This document shows, in pieces, positions 46,927 through 54,441 of a stretch of 64,000 nucleotides of DNA. The notes under the pieces were generated by a model. That model did no database searches and had not been told where the DNA came from. It was given only the letters and a program-made list of their open reading frames with translations. Each line of letters opens with the position of its first letter. Positions within the stretch are counted from its first letter, which is position 1. The translations under genes were made by a program, and so were the position numbers. The stretch is from Bacteroidota bacterium. GTDB taxonomy: Bacteria > Bacteroidota > Bacteroidia > Chitinophagales > Chitinophagaceae. The DNA is taken from assembly GCA_016183765.1 (NCBI GenBank), contig JACPEA010000008.1:98962-162961 (forward strand). Reading direction: 5' to 3'.

Positions 46927-48447
46927 ATGAGCAAGAAAGTCATTTTAGTCATTATGGACGGCTGGGGCCTGGGAAAGGTAAAATCAGCCGATGCTATCCA
47001 GAACGCGAATGTTCCGTTCGTAAGTTCTTTGTATGGAAAGTACCCCAATACCACCCTGGTTACCTGCGGTGAAGAGGTTGGGTTACCCGATGGACAGATG
47101 GGCAACAGTGAAGTAGGGCACCTGAACCTGGGTGCGGGCCGCATCGTTTACCAGGAATTACAACGCATCAATGTGGCGATCCGCACAGGCGAATTTGCTG
47201 AGAACAGTCAGTTGCTGGGGTCGATCCGTTTTGCCAAAGAAAACAAGAAAGCCTTACACCTTTTGGGCCTGGTGAGTGATGGGGGTGTACACTCACACCT
47301 GAACCACCTCAAAGCCATCTGCGATGTCTGCAAAAAAGAAGGGCTCCATGAAGTATATATTCACGCATTCACCGATGGCCGGGATACTGATCCGAAGAGC
47401 GGACTGGGTTTTATGACCGAACTGCAGCAGCATCTGAACAACTCGGCAGGCAAGATCGCTTCGGTAAGCGGCCGGTACTATGCCATGGACCGCGACAAAC
47501 GCTGGGAACGCGTAAAACTGGCGTATGACTGCCTGGTAAAAGGCGTAGGGGCCAAAGCCACCGATGCACTGGCTGCTATTGAACAATCCTATGCAGCCGG
47601 TATCACCGACGAATTCATCAAACCCACCGTTATTGTTGATGAAGCGCAGCAGCCGCTGGCAAACATCAAAGACGGGGATGCCGTTATCTGTTTCAATTTC
47701 CGTACCGATCGCTGCCGCGAGATCACAGAAGTGCTCACGCAAAGCGATAACCCGGAATTTGGTATGGAAAAGCTGATCCTGCACTATACCACTATGACGA
47801 TGTACGACCACAAGTTCCAGAACGTACATGTTGTTTTTGAGAACGATAACCTTACCAATACCCTGGGCGAAGTGCTGGCCGCTCATGGCAAAAAACAGAT
47901 CCGTATTGCCGAAACGGAAAAATACCCCCACGTTACCTTCTTTTTCAGTGGTGGCCGCGAAGAACCTTTTGCAGGTGAGAGTCGTATCATGGTGCCGTCC
48001 CCCAAAGTAGCCACTTACGACCTGCAGCCGGAGATGAGTGCCGTGGAGATCACGGATAAGCTGGTTCCGGAAATTGAGAAAGAATCGGCCGACTTTATCT
48101 GTCTCAACTATGCCAACACCGATATGGTGGGACATACCGGCGTTTTCAGCGCAGCCATTATTGCAGCTGAAACCGTAGATGCCTGTGTGAACAGGGTGGT
48201 AAGTGCCGGCCTGGAACATGGCTATACCATTTTCCTTACTGCCGATCACGGCAATGCAGATTACCTGGTGAACGAAGATGGCAGTCCGAATACCGCGCAT
48301 ACCCTGAACCCCGTTCCCTTCTTTATCATCGACAAGGACTGGAAGGGCCAGGTAAAAAGTGGTAAGCTGGGCGACCTCGCTCCCACTATTTTAACAGTAA
48401 TGGAATTGCCGGTTCCGAAGGAAATGACAGGAAATATCTTAATTTGA
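46927..48447 (+). CDS. gpmI: 2,3-bisphosphoglycerate-independent phosphoglycerate mutase
   Basis: A 506-residue manganese-dependent enzyme interconverting 3- and 2-phosphoglycerate. The metal residue D11 (MDGWG) and the phosphorylated serine S61 (MGNSEVGHLN) are present, and TADHGNADYL near 438 supplies further ligands. Length is typical. The downstream haem-binding gene starts 18 nt after the stop, on the same strand. Confidence 0.95.
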   Translation: MSKKVILVIMDGWGLGKVKSADAIQNANVPFVSSLYGKYPNTTLVTCGEEVGLPDGQMGNSEVGHLNLGAGRIVYQELQRINVAIRTGEFAENSQLLGSIRFAKENKKALHLLGLVSDGGVHSHLNHLKAICDVCKKEGLHEVYIHAFTDGRDTDPKSGLGFMTELQQHLNNSAGKIASVSGRYYAMDRDKRWERVKLAYDCLVKGVGAKATDALAAIEQSYAAGITDEFIKPTVIVDEAQQPLANIKDGDAVICFNFRTDRCREITEVLTQSDNPEFGMEKLILHYTTMTMYDHKFQNVHVVFENDNLTNTLGEVLAAHGKKQIRIAETEKYPHVTFFFSGGREEPFAGESRIMVPSPKVATYDLQPEMSAVEITDKLVPEIEKESADFICLNYANTDMVGHTGVFSAAIIAAETVDACVNRVVSAGLEHGYTIFLTADHGNADYLVNEDGSPNTAHTLNPVPFFIIDKDWKGQVKSGKLGDLAPTILTVMELPVPKEMTGNILI

Positions 48448-48465
48448 TTGCCAAAACCTGCTTAT

Positions 48466-48960
48466 ATGAAAATTCTGAAAAAGGTTCTGATCGTATTGCT
48501 GGTGCTTTTTGTGGCGGCACAGGCATTTCGGCCGGCCAAAAACAATTCGAACGACACCAGCAAGGATATTTCCAAAAGTTACGTGGTTCCTGAAAATGTA
48601 AAGACCATTCTTGCCAAAGCCTGTTATGATTGTCACAGCAACAACACGAAGTATCCCTGGTATGCAGAGGTACAACCTGTGGCCTGGTGGCTGAACGACC
48701 ACATCAAGGATGGCAAGAAACACCTCAACTTCAATGAATTTGATGGTTACCGGATTGCACGCCAGTACAAAAAACTGGAAGAATGTATGGATGAAGTAAA
48801 AGATGGAGAAATGCCAATGACATCCTATACCATCATTCACAAAGAGGCCAGGCTTACCGACGATGAGAAGCAGACGCTCTTTACCTGGTGTGAAATTGTA
48901 AGGGACAGCATCAAAGCAAGATACCCGGCCGACAGCCTGGTTCTGCCCAAAAGAAAATAG
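48466..48960 (+). CDS. Haem-binding domain protein (Haem_bd family)
   Basis: A 164-residue protein with an N-terminal membrane anchor or signal (about 3-22). A single c-type haem motif CYDCH is near residue 53-57. The flanking NNTKYPWYAEVQPVAWWLNDHI is characteristic of the Bacteroidota Haem_bd domain. It would sit in the periplasm; electron partner unknown. I chose the ATG at 48466 because upstream non-ATG starts lie directly at the gpmI stop. Confidence 0.85.
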   Translation: MKILKKVLIVLLVLFVAAQAFRPAKNNSNDTSKDISKSYVVPENVKTILAKACYDCHSNNTKYPWYAEVQPVAWWLNDHIKDGKKHLNFNEFDGYRIARQYKKLEECMDEVKDGEMPMTSYTIIHKEARLTDDEKQTLFTWCEIVRDSIKARYPADSLVLPKRK

Positions 48961-48976
48961 ATCTACCAACCTAATT

Positions 48977-49037
48977 GAAGTCTGGCATTGGAAATACGGA
49001 GTTGTAAAAAAACTTCGGTCTCCTGATGCCAGACTTC
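48977..49037. promoter_or_regulatory. 12-bp inverted repeat overlapping the engB promoter region
   Basis: GAAGTCTGGCAT (48977-48988) and its exact complement (49026-49037) flank a 37-nt loop. The right arm abuts TATCTTTA (49038-49045), a one-mismatch TAnnTTTG box 7 nt upstream of engB. It could be a terminator-like stem for the upstream gene or an operator-like site. Confidence 0.5.
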
Positions 49038-49051
49038 TATCTTTACAACCC

Positions 49052-49696
49052 ATGCAGATCAAATCAGCCAAATACCTTATCTCTTCCGCTTTGGTAAGTC
49101 AATGCCCCAAGCCCGACAAACCGGAATATGCGTTCATCGGGAGAAGTAATGTGGGCAAATCATCGCTGATCAATATGGTCACCGGTCAGAAAAGTCTGGC
49201 CAAAACATCGGGCACACCCGGCAAAACGCAACTGATCAACCATTTTGAAGTGGAGAGCAGTTCGGGAGACAAGGGGCCGAAATCCAGGTGGTTCCTGGTA
49301 GACCTGCCTGGTTATGGATACGCCAAGAGATCACAGACTGAACGGAAAAAATGGGAGGAGATGATCAATGGTTACCTGCGCAAGAGAGAGAACCTGGTGC
49401 AGGTGTTTGTGCTGATCGACAGCAGGCATGCTCCACAAAAGATCGACCTGGAATTTGTGAGCCAGCTGGATCACTGGAAAGTGGATTTCAGCCTGGTGTT
49501 CACCAAATCAGACAAGGAAAAACCCGGCGTTGTGGCAAGAAATGTGCAAGCTTTTTTGGATAAACTAAAAGAGACCTGGCAGTTCCTTCCCAGGCATTTT
49601 GTAACCAGCTCAGAGAAAAAACTGGGTCGCGATGAGATCCTCCGGTTCATTGATGACTGTAACCGGGAAATACTGCAAAATACAAGAGTTGTATAA
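49052..49696 (+). CDS. engB: Ribosome biogenesis GTP-binding protein YihA/YsxC/EngB
   Basis: A 214-residue essential GTPase in large-subunit assembly. G1 is GRSNVGKSS (about 31-39), G2/Switch I includes SGTPGKTQLINHF, G3 is DLPGYGYAKRS, and G4 is FTKSDKE. The family-specific N-terminal KPEYAFIGRSN is present. The promoter-like box TATCTTTA lies 7 nt before the ATG. Confidence 0.96.
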   Translation: MQIKSAKYLISSALVSQCPKPDKPEYAFIGRSNVGKSSLINMVTGQKSLAKTSGTPGKTQLINHFEVESSSGDKGPKSRWFLVDLPGYGYAKRSQTERKKWEEMINGYLRKRENLVQVFVLIDSRHAPQKIDLEFVSQLDHWKVDFSLVFTKSDKEKPGVVARNVQAFLDKLKETWQFLPRHFVTSSEKKLGRDEILRFIDDCNREILQNTRVV

Positions 49697-49759
49697 GGGA
49701 TAAAATGCCACATTCATAGCCGGACGGCTACAAATACAGCGTTATCAATCAGCAACGAT

Positions 49760-50233
49760 TTAATTCACGGCCTTATCTGCACAGCAACTGCTGGCAAATG
49801 CTTCCGGTTTGGCCTTGAATGCAAAACCCATACCCAGGATATAGCCCATGGCTTCCCGCAGGGCATCGTTGCTTTTAAACTGGGGATTGGTGTTGATGTC
49901 GGCATGCACTTCCATATCCACCTGGTGTTCAATAAAAAGATTACAGAGTTCGTAGGCAATTTCGATGCTCTTGGCTACTTCCACCAGCATACGTTCCTTG
50001 ATGTGGTACTTCTGTTTTGTCTTTTCATTGTGAATGTACATGAACCCGCCATTGTGTTCCCTGAGGAATACGATAACGGTGGCGAATTCTGTGTCCTCGC
50101 CCTTTACCTGGCTGTCGGTACCAATACAGACTTTCAGTTTGGTGCCCATGGCGCGCTCCCTTTCAATGGCTTCTTTTACCGCATCTTTGATAGGAAGCTG
50201 GATCTGCTCTCCGTTGAATTTTCTCCAATACAT
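49760..50233 (-). CDS. RNase H-like YkuK family protein
   Basis: A 157-residue cytoplasmic protein of the YkuK/DUF458 family, which has a predicted RNase H-like fold. The acidic motif CIGTDSQVKGEDTEFATVIVF (about 36-56) and MEVHADINTNP (about 106-116) supply candidate metal ligands D40 and D111. The cellular role is unknown; in Bacillus a relative is in competence-related data, but that is not transferable. It converges on engB. Confidence 0.85.
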   Translation of the reverse strand: MYWRKFNGEQIQLPIKDAVKEAIERERAMGTKLKVCIGTDSQVKGEDTEFATVIVFLREHNGGFMYIHNEKTKQKYHIKERMLVEVAKSIEIAYELCNLFIEHQVDMEVHADINTNPQFKSNDALREAMGYILGMGFAFKAKPEAFASSCCADKAVN

Positions 50234-50336
50234 ATGTATGAGGTTTCCCTAATTTACCGATTTATGGCCAGCATATCCCGGTTTACAGATGATGTTATTA
50301 TTAACATGCGTGGAAAACAGGGAGGGAGGGGAGGGA

Positions 50337-50410
50337 CAGTTTGTGGTTTGTAGTTTGTGGTTGTTGACGGTTAAAATAACTACAGACCACAAACTATAAA
50401 CCACAAACTG
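50337..50410. repeat. Inverted repeat, GTTTGTG word type, near-perfect 24-bp arms
   Basis: The left arm (50337-50360) is made of 7-nt words GTTTGTG, GTTTGTA, GTTTGTG. The right arm (50387-50410) is its reverse complement with one mismatch in 24. The loop is 26 nt. It lies directly upstream of the glycosyltransferase promoter at 50421 and in the divergent gap from the YkuK-like gene. It is the cleanest example of the word-repeat class here. Confidence 0.9.
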
Positions 50411-50420
50411 CCTTACATAG

Positions 50421-50428
50421 TATATTTG
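50421..50428 (+). promoter_or_regulatory. -7 promoter box TATATTTG for the glycosyltransferase gene
   Basis: An exact TAnnTTTG match ending 4 nt before the ATG at 50433, so the transcript would begin at or next to the start codon. Confidence 0.6.
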
Positions 50429-50432
50429 TTGC

Positions 50433-51311
50433 ATGAGAGTGGCTGGTTTTACCTTCATTAAGAATGCGGTTCAGTTTGATTACCCGGTGGTGGAATCGAT
50501 CCTTTCGGTGCTGCCCTTGTGTGATGAGATGGTGGTGGCCGTGGGCGATTCCTCGGATGCCACAAGGGAGCTGATCCGTTCGATCCCCTCCAACAAGATC
50601 CGGATCATCGATACCGTTTGGGATCCCACCCTTCGGGAAGGCGGCGCGGTACTGGCCGATGAGACCAATAAGGCTTTCCGTACCATCAGTGGGCATCCGG
50701 ACTGGTGTTTCTATATCCAGGGTGATGAAGTGTTGCACGAACAATACCTCGAGACCGTCAGGCAGGCCATGTTACAATGGAAAGACCACCGGGAAGTGGA
50801 TGGGCTATTGTTCAAATACAAACATTTTTATGGATCATTCGACTATGTGGCCAGCTCCTCAGACTGGTACCGGAACGAGATCCGGATCATCCGGCACGAT
50901 CCCAATATTTATTCTTACCGGGATGCGCAGGGCTTCCGGAAAGACAATGACCAGAAACTGAAGGTAAAAGCCATGGATGCTTTTATCTATCACTATGGCT
51001 GGGTAAGACCACCGCAGACCATGATGGATAAGAAGCGCAATTTTGGCAATTACTGGGGCGGTGACCGGGTAGATGATAGCTTCCTGAAAACCTATTCCGG
51101 CGAATTCGATTACTCGCAGATAGATGCGCTGGAAAAGTTCACCGGTACGCACCCCCGGGTGATGAAGGAAAGAATTGACAGGATGAACTGGCAGTTCACC
51201 TACGATCTCTCCTACAACAACCTGAGCCTGAAAGACCATTTCAAGAACTTTATGGAAAAGTGGACAGGCATCCGGCCTTTTGATTACAAAAACTATATTC
51301 TACTCCGGTAA
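50433..51311 (+). CDS. Glycosyltransferase-like protein (GT-A fold)
   Basis: A 292-residue protein resembling the GT2-type family: an N-terminal beta-strand with FIKNAVQFDYPVVESI, the acidic stretch CDEMVVAVGDSSD near 31-43, and IQGDEVLHEQ near 96-105 as a DxD-like element. No membrane helices. The donor and acceptor are unknown. It begins the glycan cluster 50.4-56.2 kb and is probably co-transcribed with the methyltransferase 12 nt downstream. Confidence 0.8.
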   Translation: MRVAGFTFIKNAVQFDYPVVESILSVLPLCDEMVVAVGDSSDATRELIRSIPSNKIRIIDTVWDPTLREGGAVLADETNKAFRTISGHPDWCFYIQGDEVLHEQYLETVRQAMLQWKDHREVDGLLFKYKHFYGSFDYVASSSDWYRNEIRIIRHDPNIYSYRDAQGFRKDNDQKLKVKAMDAFIYHYGWVRPPQTMMDKKRNFGNYWGGDRVDDSFLKTYSGEFDYSQIDALEKFTGTHPRVMKERIDRMNWQFTYDLSYNNLSLKDHFKNFMEKWTGIRPFDYKNYILLR

Positions 51312-51323
51312 TACCTATACACC

Positions 51324-52295
51324 ATGACAACACCCTGCCTGCTTTGTGGTAACACAGAAAACAACCAGCTGTTCAAAGTAAAAGAACTGCAACTGGGTCT
51401 GGATGAATATTTCAACTACCAGTTATGCGGCCATTGCGGCAGTATGCAGTTGCAGGATGTGCCTGCCGACCTTGGAAAATATTACCCGAACGAAGATTAC
51501 TATTCTTTCAAGCTTAATCTGAACATCCGGAAAAAAGCCGATACCCTCAGGAAGATCAAAGCCGACTATTTATTGTTCGGAAAGAACAAGATCATAGGCA
51601 GCCTGCTTTCAATCGGCTACAAATTACCCGAACAGTTCCAGTGGATGAAAGACCTGGGAGCCCGATACGATGATGCCATACTCGATATCGGCACAGGAAA
51701 CGGCAGTCTGCTGGCGCGTTTGTTCCAGATAGGTTTTACGAACCTTACGGGCATTGATCCTTTTATCAATGAAAGTCATGATTATGGTTCTATCCGCATC
51801 CTGAAAAAGAATATTTACGAGGTAAATGAACCATATGACATCGTAATGATGCATCATTCACTGGAGCATATGTTCGAGCCACAGAAGGTACTGGCACAGG
51901 CGATGAAGATCACCAAACCCGGCGGTGCGGTAATGGTCCGTATCCCCATCATGGGCAATTATGGATGGCAAACCTATGGCGTGTACTGGTGTGGCATTGA
52001 CGCACCCCGGCATATCTTTATCCCATCAGCCAGGCAGATGCGGCAACTGGCAGAAGAAGCAGGCTTTACCATAGAAAAATTCTATTACGACAGCAGTGAT
52101 TACCTGATCTGGAGCAGTGAGCAATACAAACTGGGGATGCCATTACATGATCCCAAGAGCCATATGTTCAATAAAGACGGCAGCAGCATGTTCTCAAAGG
52201 AAGATATCAAACGATTCCGCGCCATCATGAAAACCCAGAACGAAAAAGGAAACGGAGATACGGCAGTGATCTGCCTGCGGAAACCTTTGGTATAA
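51324..52295 (+). CDS. Class I SAM-dependent methyltransferase with N-terminal zinc site
   Basis: A 323-residue protein. Two Cys pairs near the N-terminus (CLLCGN at 5-10 and CGHCGS at 37-42) form a zinc ribbon, as in methyltransferase_23-type C-methyltransferases. The SAM motif DIGTGNGS is at about 119-126, and IVMMHHSLEHM is near 173. Such proteins often modify sugars, here consistent with the neighbouring glycosyltransferase. It is 12 nt after that gene. Confidence 0.85.
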   Translation: MTTPCLLCGNTENNQLFKVKELQLGLDEYFNYQLCGHCGSMQLQDVPADLGKYYPNEDYYSFKLNLNIRKKADTLRKIKADYLLFGKNKIIGSLLSIGYKLPEQFQWMKDLGARYDDAILDIGTGNGSLLARLFQIGFTNLTGIDPFINESHDYGSIRILKKNIYEVNEPYDIVMMHHSLEHMFEPQKVLAQAMKITKPGGAVMVRIPIMGNYGWQTYGVYWCGIDAPRHIFIPSARQMRQLAEEAGFTIEKFYYDSSDYLIWSSEQYKLGMPLHDPKSHMFNKDGSSMFSKEDIKRFRAIMKTQNEKGNGDTAVICLRKPLV

Positions 52296-52306
52296 ATTAG
52301 CAGTAT

Positions 52307-52333
52307 CCTGCAAACCTGCAGGCTGTCGTTTTT
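52307..52333 (+). terminator. Terminator after the methyltransferase gene
   Basis: CCTGCA and TGCAGG form a 6-bp stem with a 4-nt loop; a short T-run (52329-52333) follows after CTGTCG. It also adjoins the stop of the convergent glycosyltransferase. Confidence 0.5.
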
Positions 52334-53252
52334 AAGAATGGTTATTACGTTCGCCCCTGCTCAATTTCCGGATCTCGATCAGGCGGCTGAGAGATGATTT
52401 ACGGGTAAAATAAAACAACTCCTCCTGGTATTGCAGCAAAAAGAAAAACAGTTTCCACACAAACCTGCCCCTGGCTTTCTGAGAATACAGTTCATATAAT
52501 CCGGCGTAAAATGTTTTCCGGCTGCCATTTTCAGAATCCCTGATCAGTCCGATCCAGTTCAGTTTCTCTTCAAAATCAAGGTATCGTTGCTCATGTTTAC
52601 GGGTAACCGCTTTCTGCGCAAGGGTGGTCGTCACCGTTTTTGCATGCTGCCGATATAAGGTCAGGGGTTCATCCAGGTAATGGATACCGGTATAAATAGT
52701 GGCCCGCATGGCAAACCAGATATCATGTGGCACGCCGGCAGGAATGGGTAATACATGCGGCATCAGGTCACGGTTTACCAGCATGGCATGGCCCCAGACC
52801 ACATTGCTGAAAACAAAACCGCGCGTATCAGCCCCGCTATACATATTGCGCAGCTGCGAAAGGTTCTTCTGCAAACTCAGCCCATCTTCATTCACTAGGA
52901 TGCTGTCGCTGTATATCAGCCAGCGATCACCGATGGCCCTGTATAATTTTTCGATCTTCTCCGGTAACCAGATATCATCCTGATCACAAAAAGCGATATA
53001 AGCACCAGTTGCCTGCCTCGCAGCAAAATCAAAATTAGCCACGGCTCCCAGGTTCTGCGGCTGGTAAGTGATGCGGAAACGCGGGTCTGTTTCATATGCC
53101 GCCAGGATCTCCCTTGTCCCATCTGTAGAACAGTCATCGGATACCATGATCTCCAGATGGGGCCAGGTCTGTTGCAGCAAAGAGTCTATCTGCGCCTGTA
53201 AAAAACGTTCACCGTTATAGGTGCAGAGTACAATGGAGATAAGGGGTTCTAT
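52332..53252 (-). CDS. Glycosyltransferase family 2, no canonical start codon
   Basis: A GT2 enzyme of about 306 residues. The frame opens with the full family N-terminus PLISIVLCTYNGERFLQAQI (53246-53187), followed by the nucleotide-binding VSDDCSTDGT and the DxD motif CDQDDIW. No ATG, GTG or TTG occurs in frame between the preceding in-frame stop (53265-53267) and a TTG at 53180, which would remove the first beta strand. The best candidate is ATA at 53250-53252, overlapping the TAG stop of the upstream glycosyltransferase by two bases (ATAG). It is on the minus strand with that gene. Confidence 0.75.
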   Translation of the reverse strand: MEPLISIVLCTYNGERFLQAQIDSLLQQTWPHLEIMVSDDCSTDGTREILAAYETDPRFRITYQPQNLGAVANFDFAARQATGAYIAFCDQDDIWLPEKIEKLYRAIGDRWLIYSDSILVNEDGLSLQKNLSQLRNMYSGADTRGFVFSNVVWGHAMLVNRDLMPHVLPIPAGVPHDIWFAMRATIYTGIHYLDEPLTLYRQHAKTVTTTLAQKAVTRKHEQRYLDFEEKLNWIGLIRDSENGSRKTFYAGLYELYSQKARGRFVWKLFFFLLQYQEELFYFTRKSSLSRLIEIRKLSRGERNNHS

Positions 53253-54304
53253 AACAGCATCTGTTTATACACGTCAATATATTCTTCCGCGCAGCGGTCC
53301 CAGCTGAAACGTGCCGCCTGCTGTCTGATCTTGTCAATGGGCTGGTAAGTGGCATAATGCTGCATTCCTTCCGCAAATACGGTGCGCATATGTTCCGGAT
53401 CGAACTGGCGGAAATAATAGGCCGCATCGCCCCCTACTTCAGGCAGGCTGGTTTTATCAGAACTGAATACGGGTTTACCATGGTACATGGCTTCAATGAT
53501 CGGCAGTCCAAAACCTTCTGCATAAGAAGGAAACAGGAAGGCTTCACAATTTTTATAGTACCAGTATTTTTCTTCTTCTGTTGCGGGACCGATCAGTTTC
53601 ACCCTGTCTTCCACACCAAATTTTTTGGCAGCTTCCACTACTTCCTTACCATAGCCGAATTCATTGAGTCCTGCGATGATCAGTTCGTAATCATTGCCCA
53701 CCAGCAGTGGGGGCAGCACATGAAAATTCTTACGGGGCTGTACCAGGCCAATGGTAAACAGGAAGGGTTTTGACGGTCTGTATTTGGGCGAATCGAAACC
53801 CGGGAAGGTAGATACGGTGCATCCCAGGTGAATGGCTTTGGCAGGTTTGTTACCCAGGTTCAGGTGTTTACGCGCCTCATCAATGGCAAACTGCGAAATG
53901 CCGGTGATATAATCCGCCCTGTTGATCCTTTCCTGTGTTTGCTGCAATAAACGTTTGTTGCGTTTCACATTACCCGCATCTTCGATCAGGTAACTGAAAT
54001 CGTACAAAGTGTACAGCACTTTGGTCTTACTATTAAAGGGCCGGTACCAGGAGAGCTGGGTGGTCACATGCCAGAGATCATATTTGCGGGTGCCGAAACG
54101 GTAATATTTATCGATGGAACGATGTTCGGTATAGCGGGCATCTGCACCAAAAATACCGAAGTCTTTTTTGGGAACATAATACACCAGCTCCATATCCGTC
54201 AGCGGGATATGCGACAGCGCCTTACCCAGGTTGATGCATGTACTGTATAAACCATTGAACGGATTATACTTCAAACGGTGCATATCTACCAGGACCTGCT
54301 TCAT
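53249..54304 (-). CDS. Glycosyltransferase family 4 (GT-B)
   Basis: A 351-residue glycosyltransferase with the C-terminal GT4 domain. Key stretches are FTIGLVQPRKNFH (about 178-190), ELIIAGLNEFG, and FLFPSYAEGFGLPIIEAMYHGKPVF (about 267-291), the EX7E-type motif containing the two glutamates. Its ATG at 54304 follows a TATTTTTG promoter box at 54323-54330. The first gene of a two-gene reverse cluster with the family 2 enzyme. Confidence 0.9.
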   Translation of the reverse strand: MKQVLVDMHRLKYNPFNGLYSTCINLGKALSHIPLTDMELVYYVPKKDFGIFGADARYTEHRSIDKYYRFGTRKYDLWHVTTQLSWYRPFNSKTKVLYTLYDFSYLIEDAGNVKRNKRLLQQTQERINRADYITGISQFAIDEARKHLNLGNKPAKAIHLGCTVSTFPGFDSPKYRPSKPFLFTIGLVQPRKNFHVLPPLLVGNDYELIIAGLNEFGYGKEVVEAAKKFGVEDRVKLIGPATEEEKYWYYKNCEAFLFPSYAEGFGLPIIEAMYHGKPVFSSDKTSLPEVGGDAAYYFRQFDPEHMRTVFAEGMQHYATYQPIDKIRQQAARFSWDRCAEEYIDVYKQMLL

Positions 54305-54322
54305 GAAACGACAGTTTGCTGG

Positions 54323-54330
54323 CAAAAATA
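54323..54330 (-). promoter_or_regulatory. -7 promoter box TATTTTTG for the reverse glycosyltransferase pair
   Basis: An exact TAnnTTTG match 18 nt upstream of the ATG at 54304. It rules out the upstream in-frame start at 54343. Confidence 0.6.
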
Positions 54331-54441
54331 AGCTTCCGGTCACGGAAATCGTACGCTTATCCGGTGTATAATGGAAACTTTGTCAGTTTTCGGAAAAATG
54401 TACGGAAATTGACAGGCATTCACTTCCCAAACAACCACTAC

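Noticed and set aside
47293..48300. Long reverse-strand open frame (335 codons) opposite gpmI
   Set aside because: It lies wholly within the conserved gpmI gene, has no recognisable domain and no promoter; it is a mirror frame.
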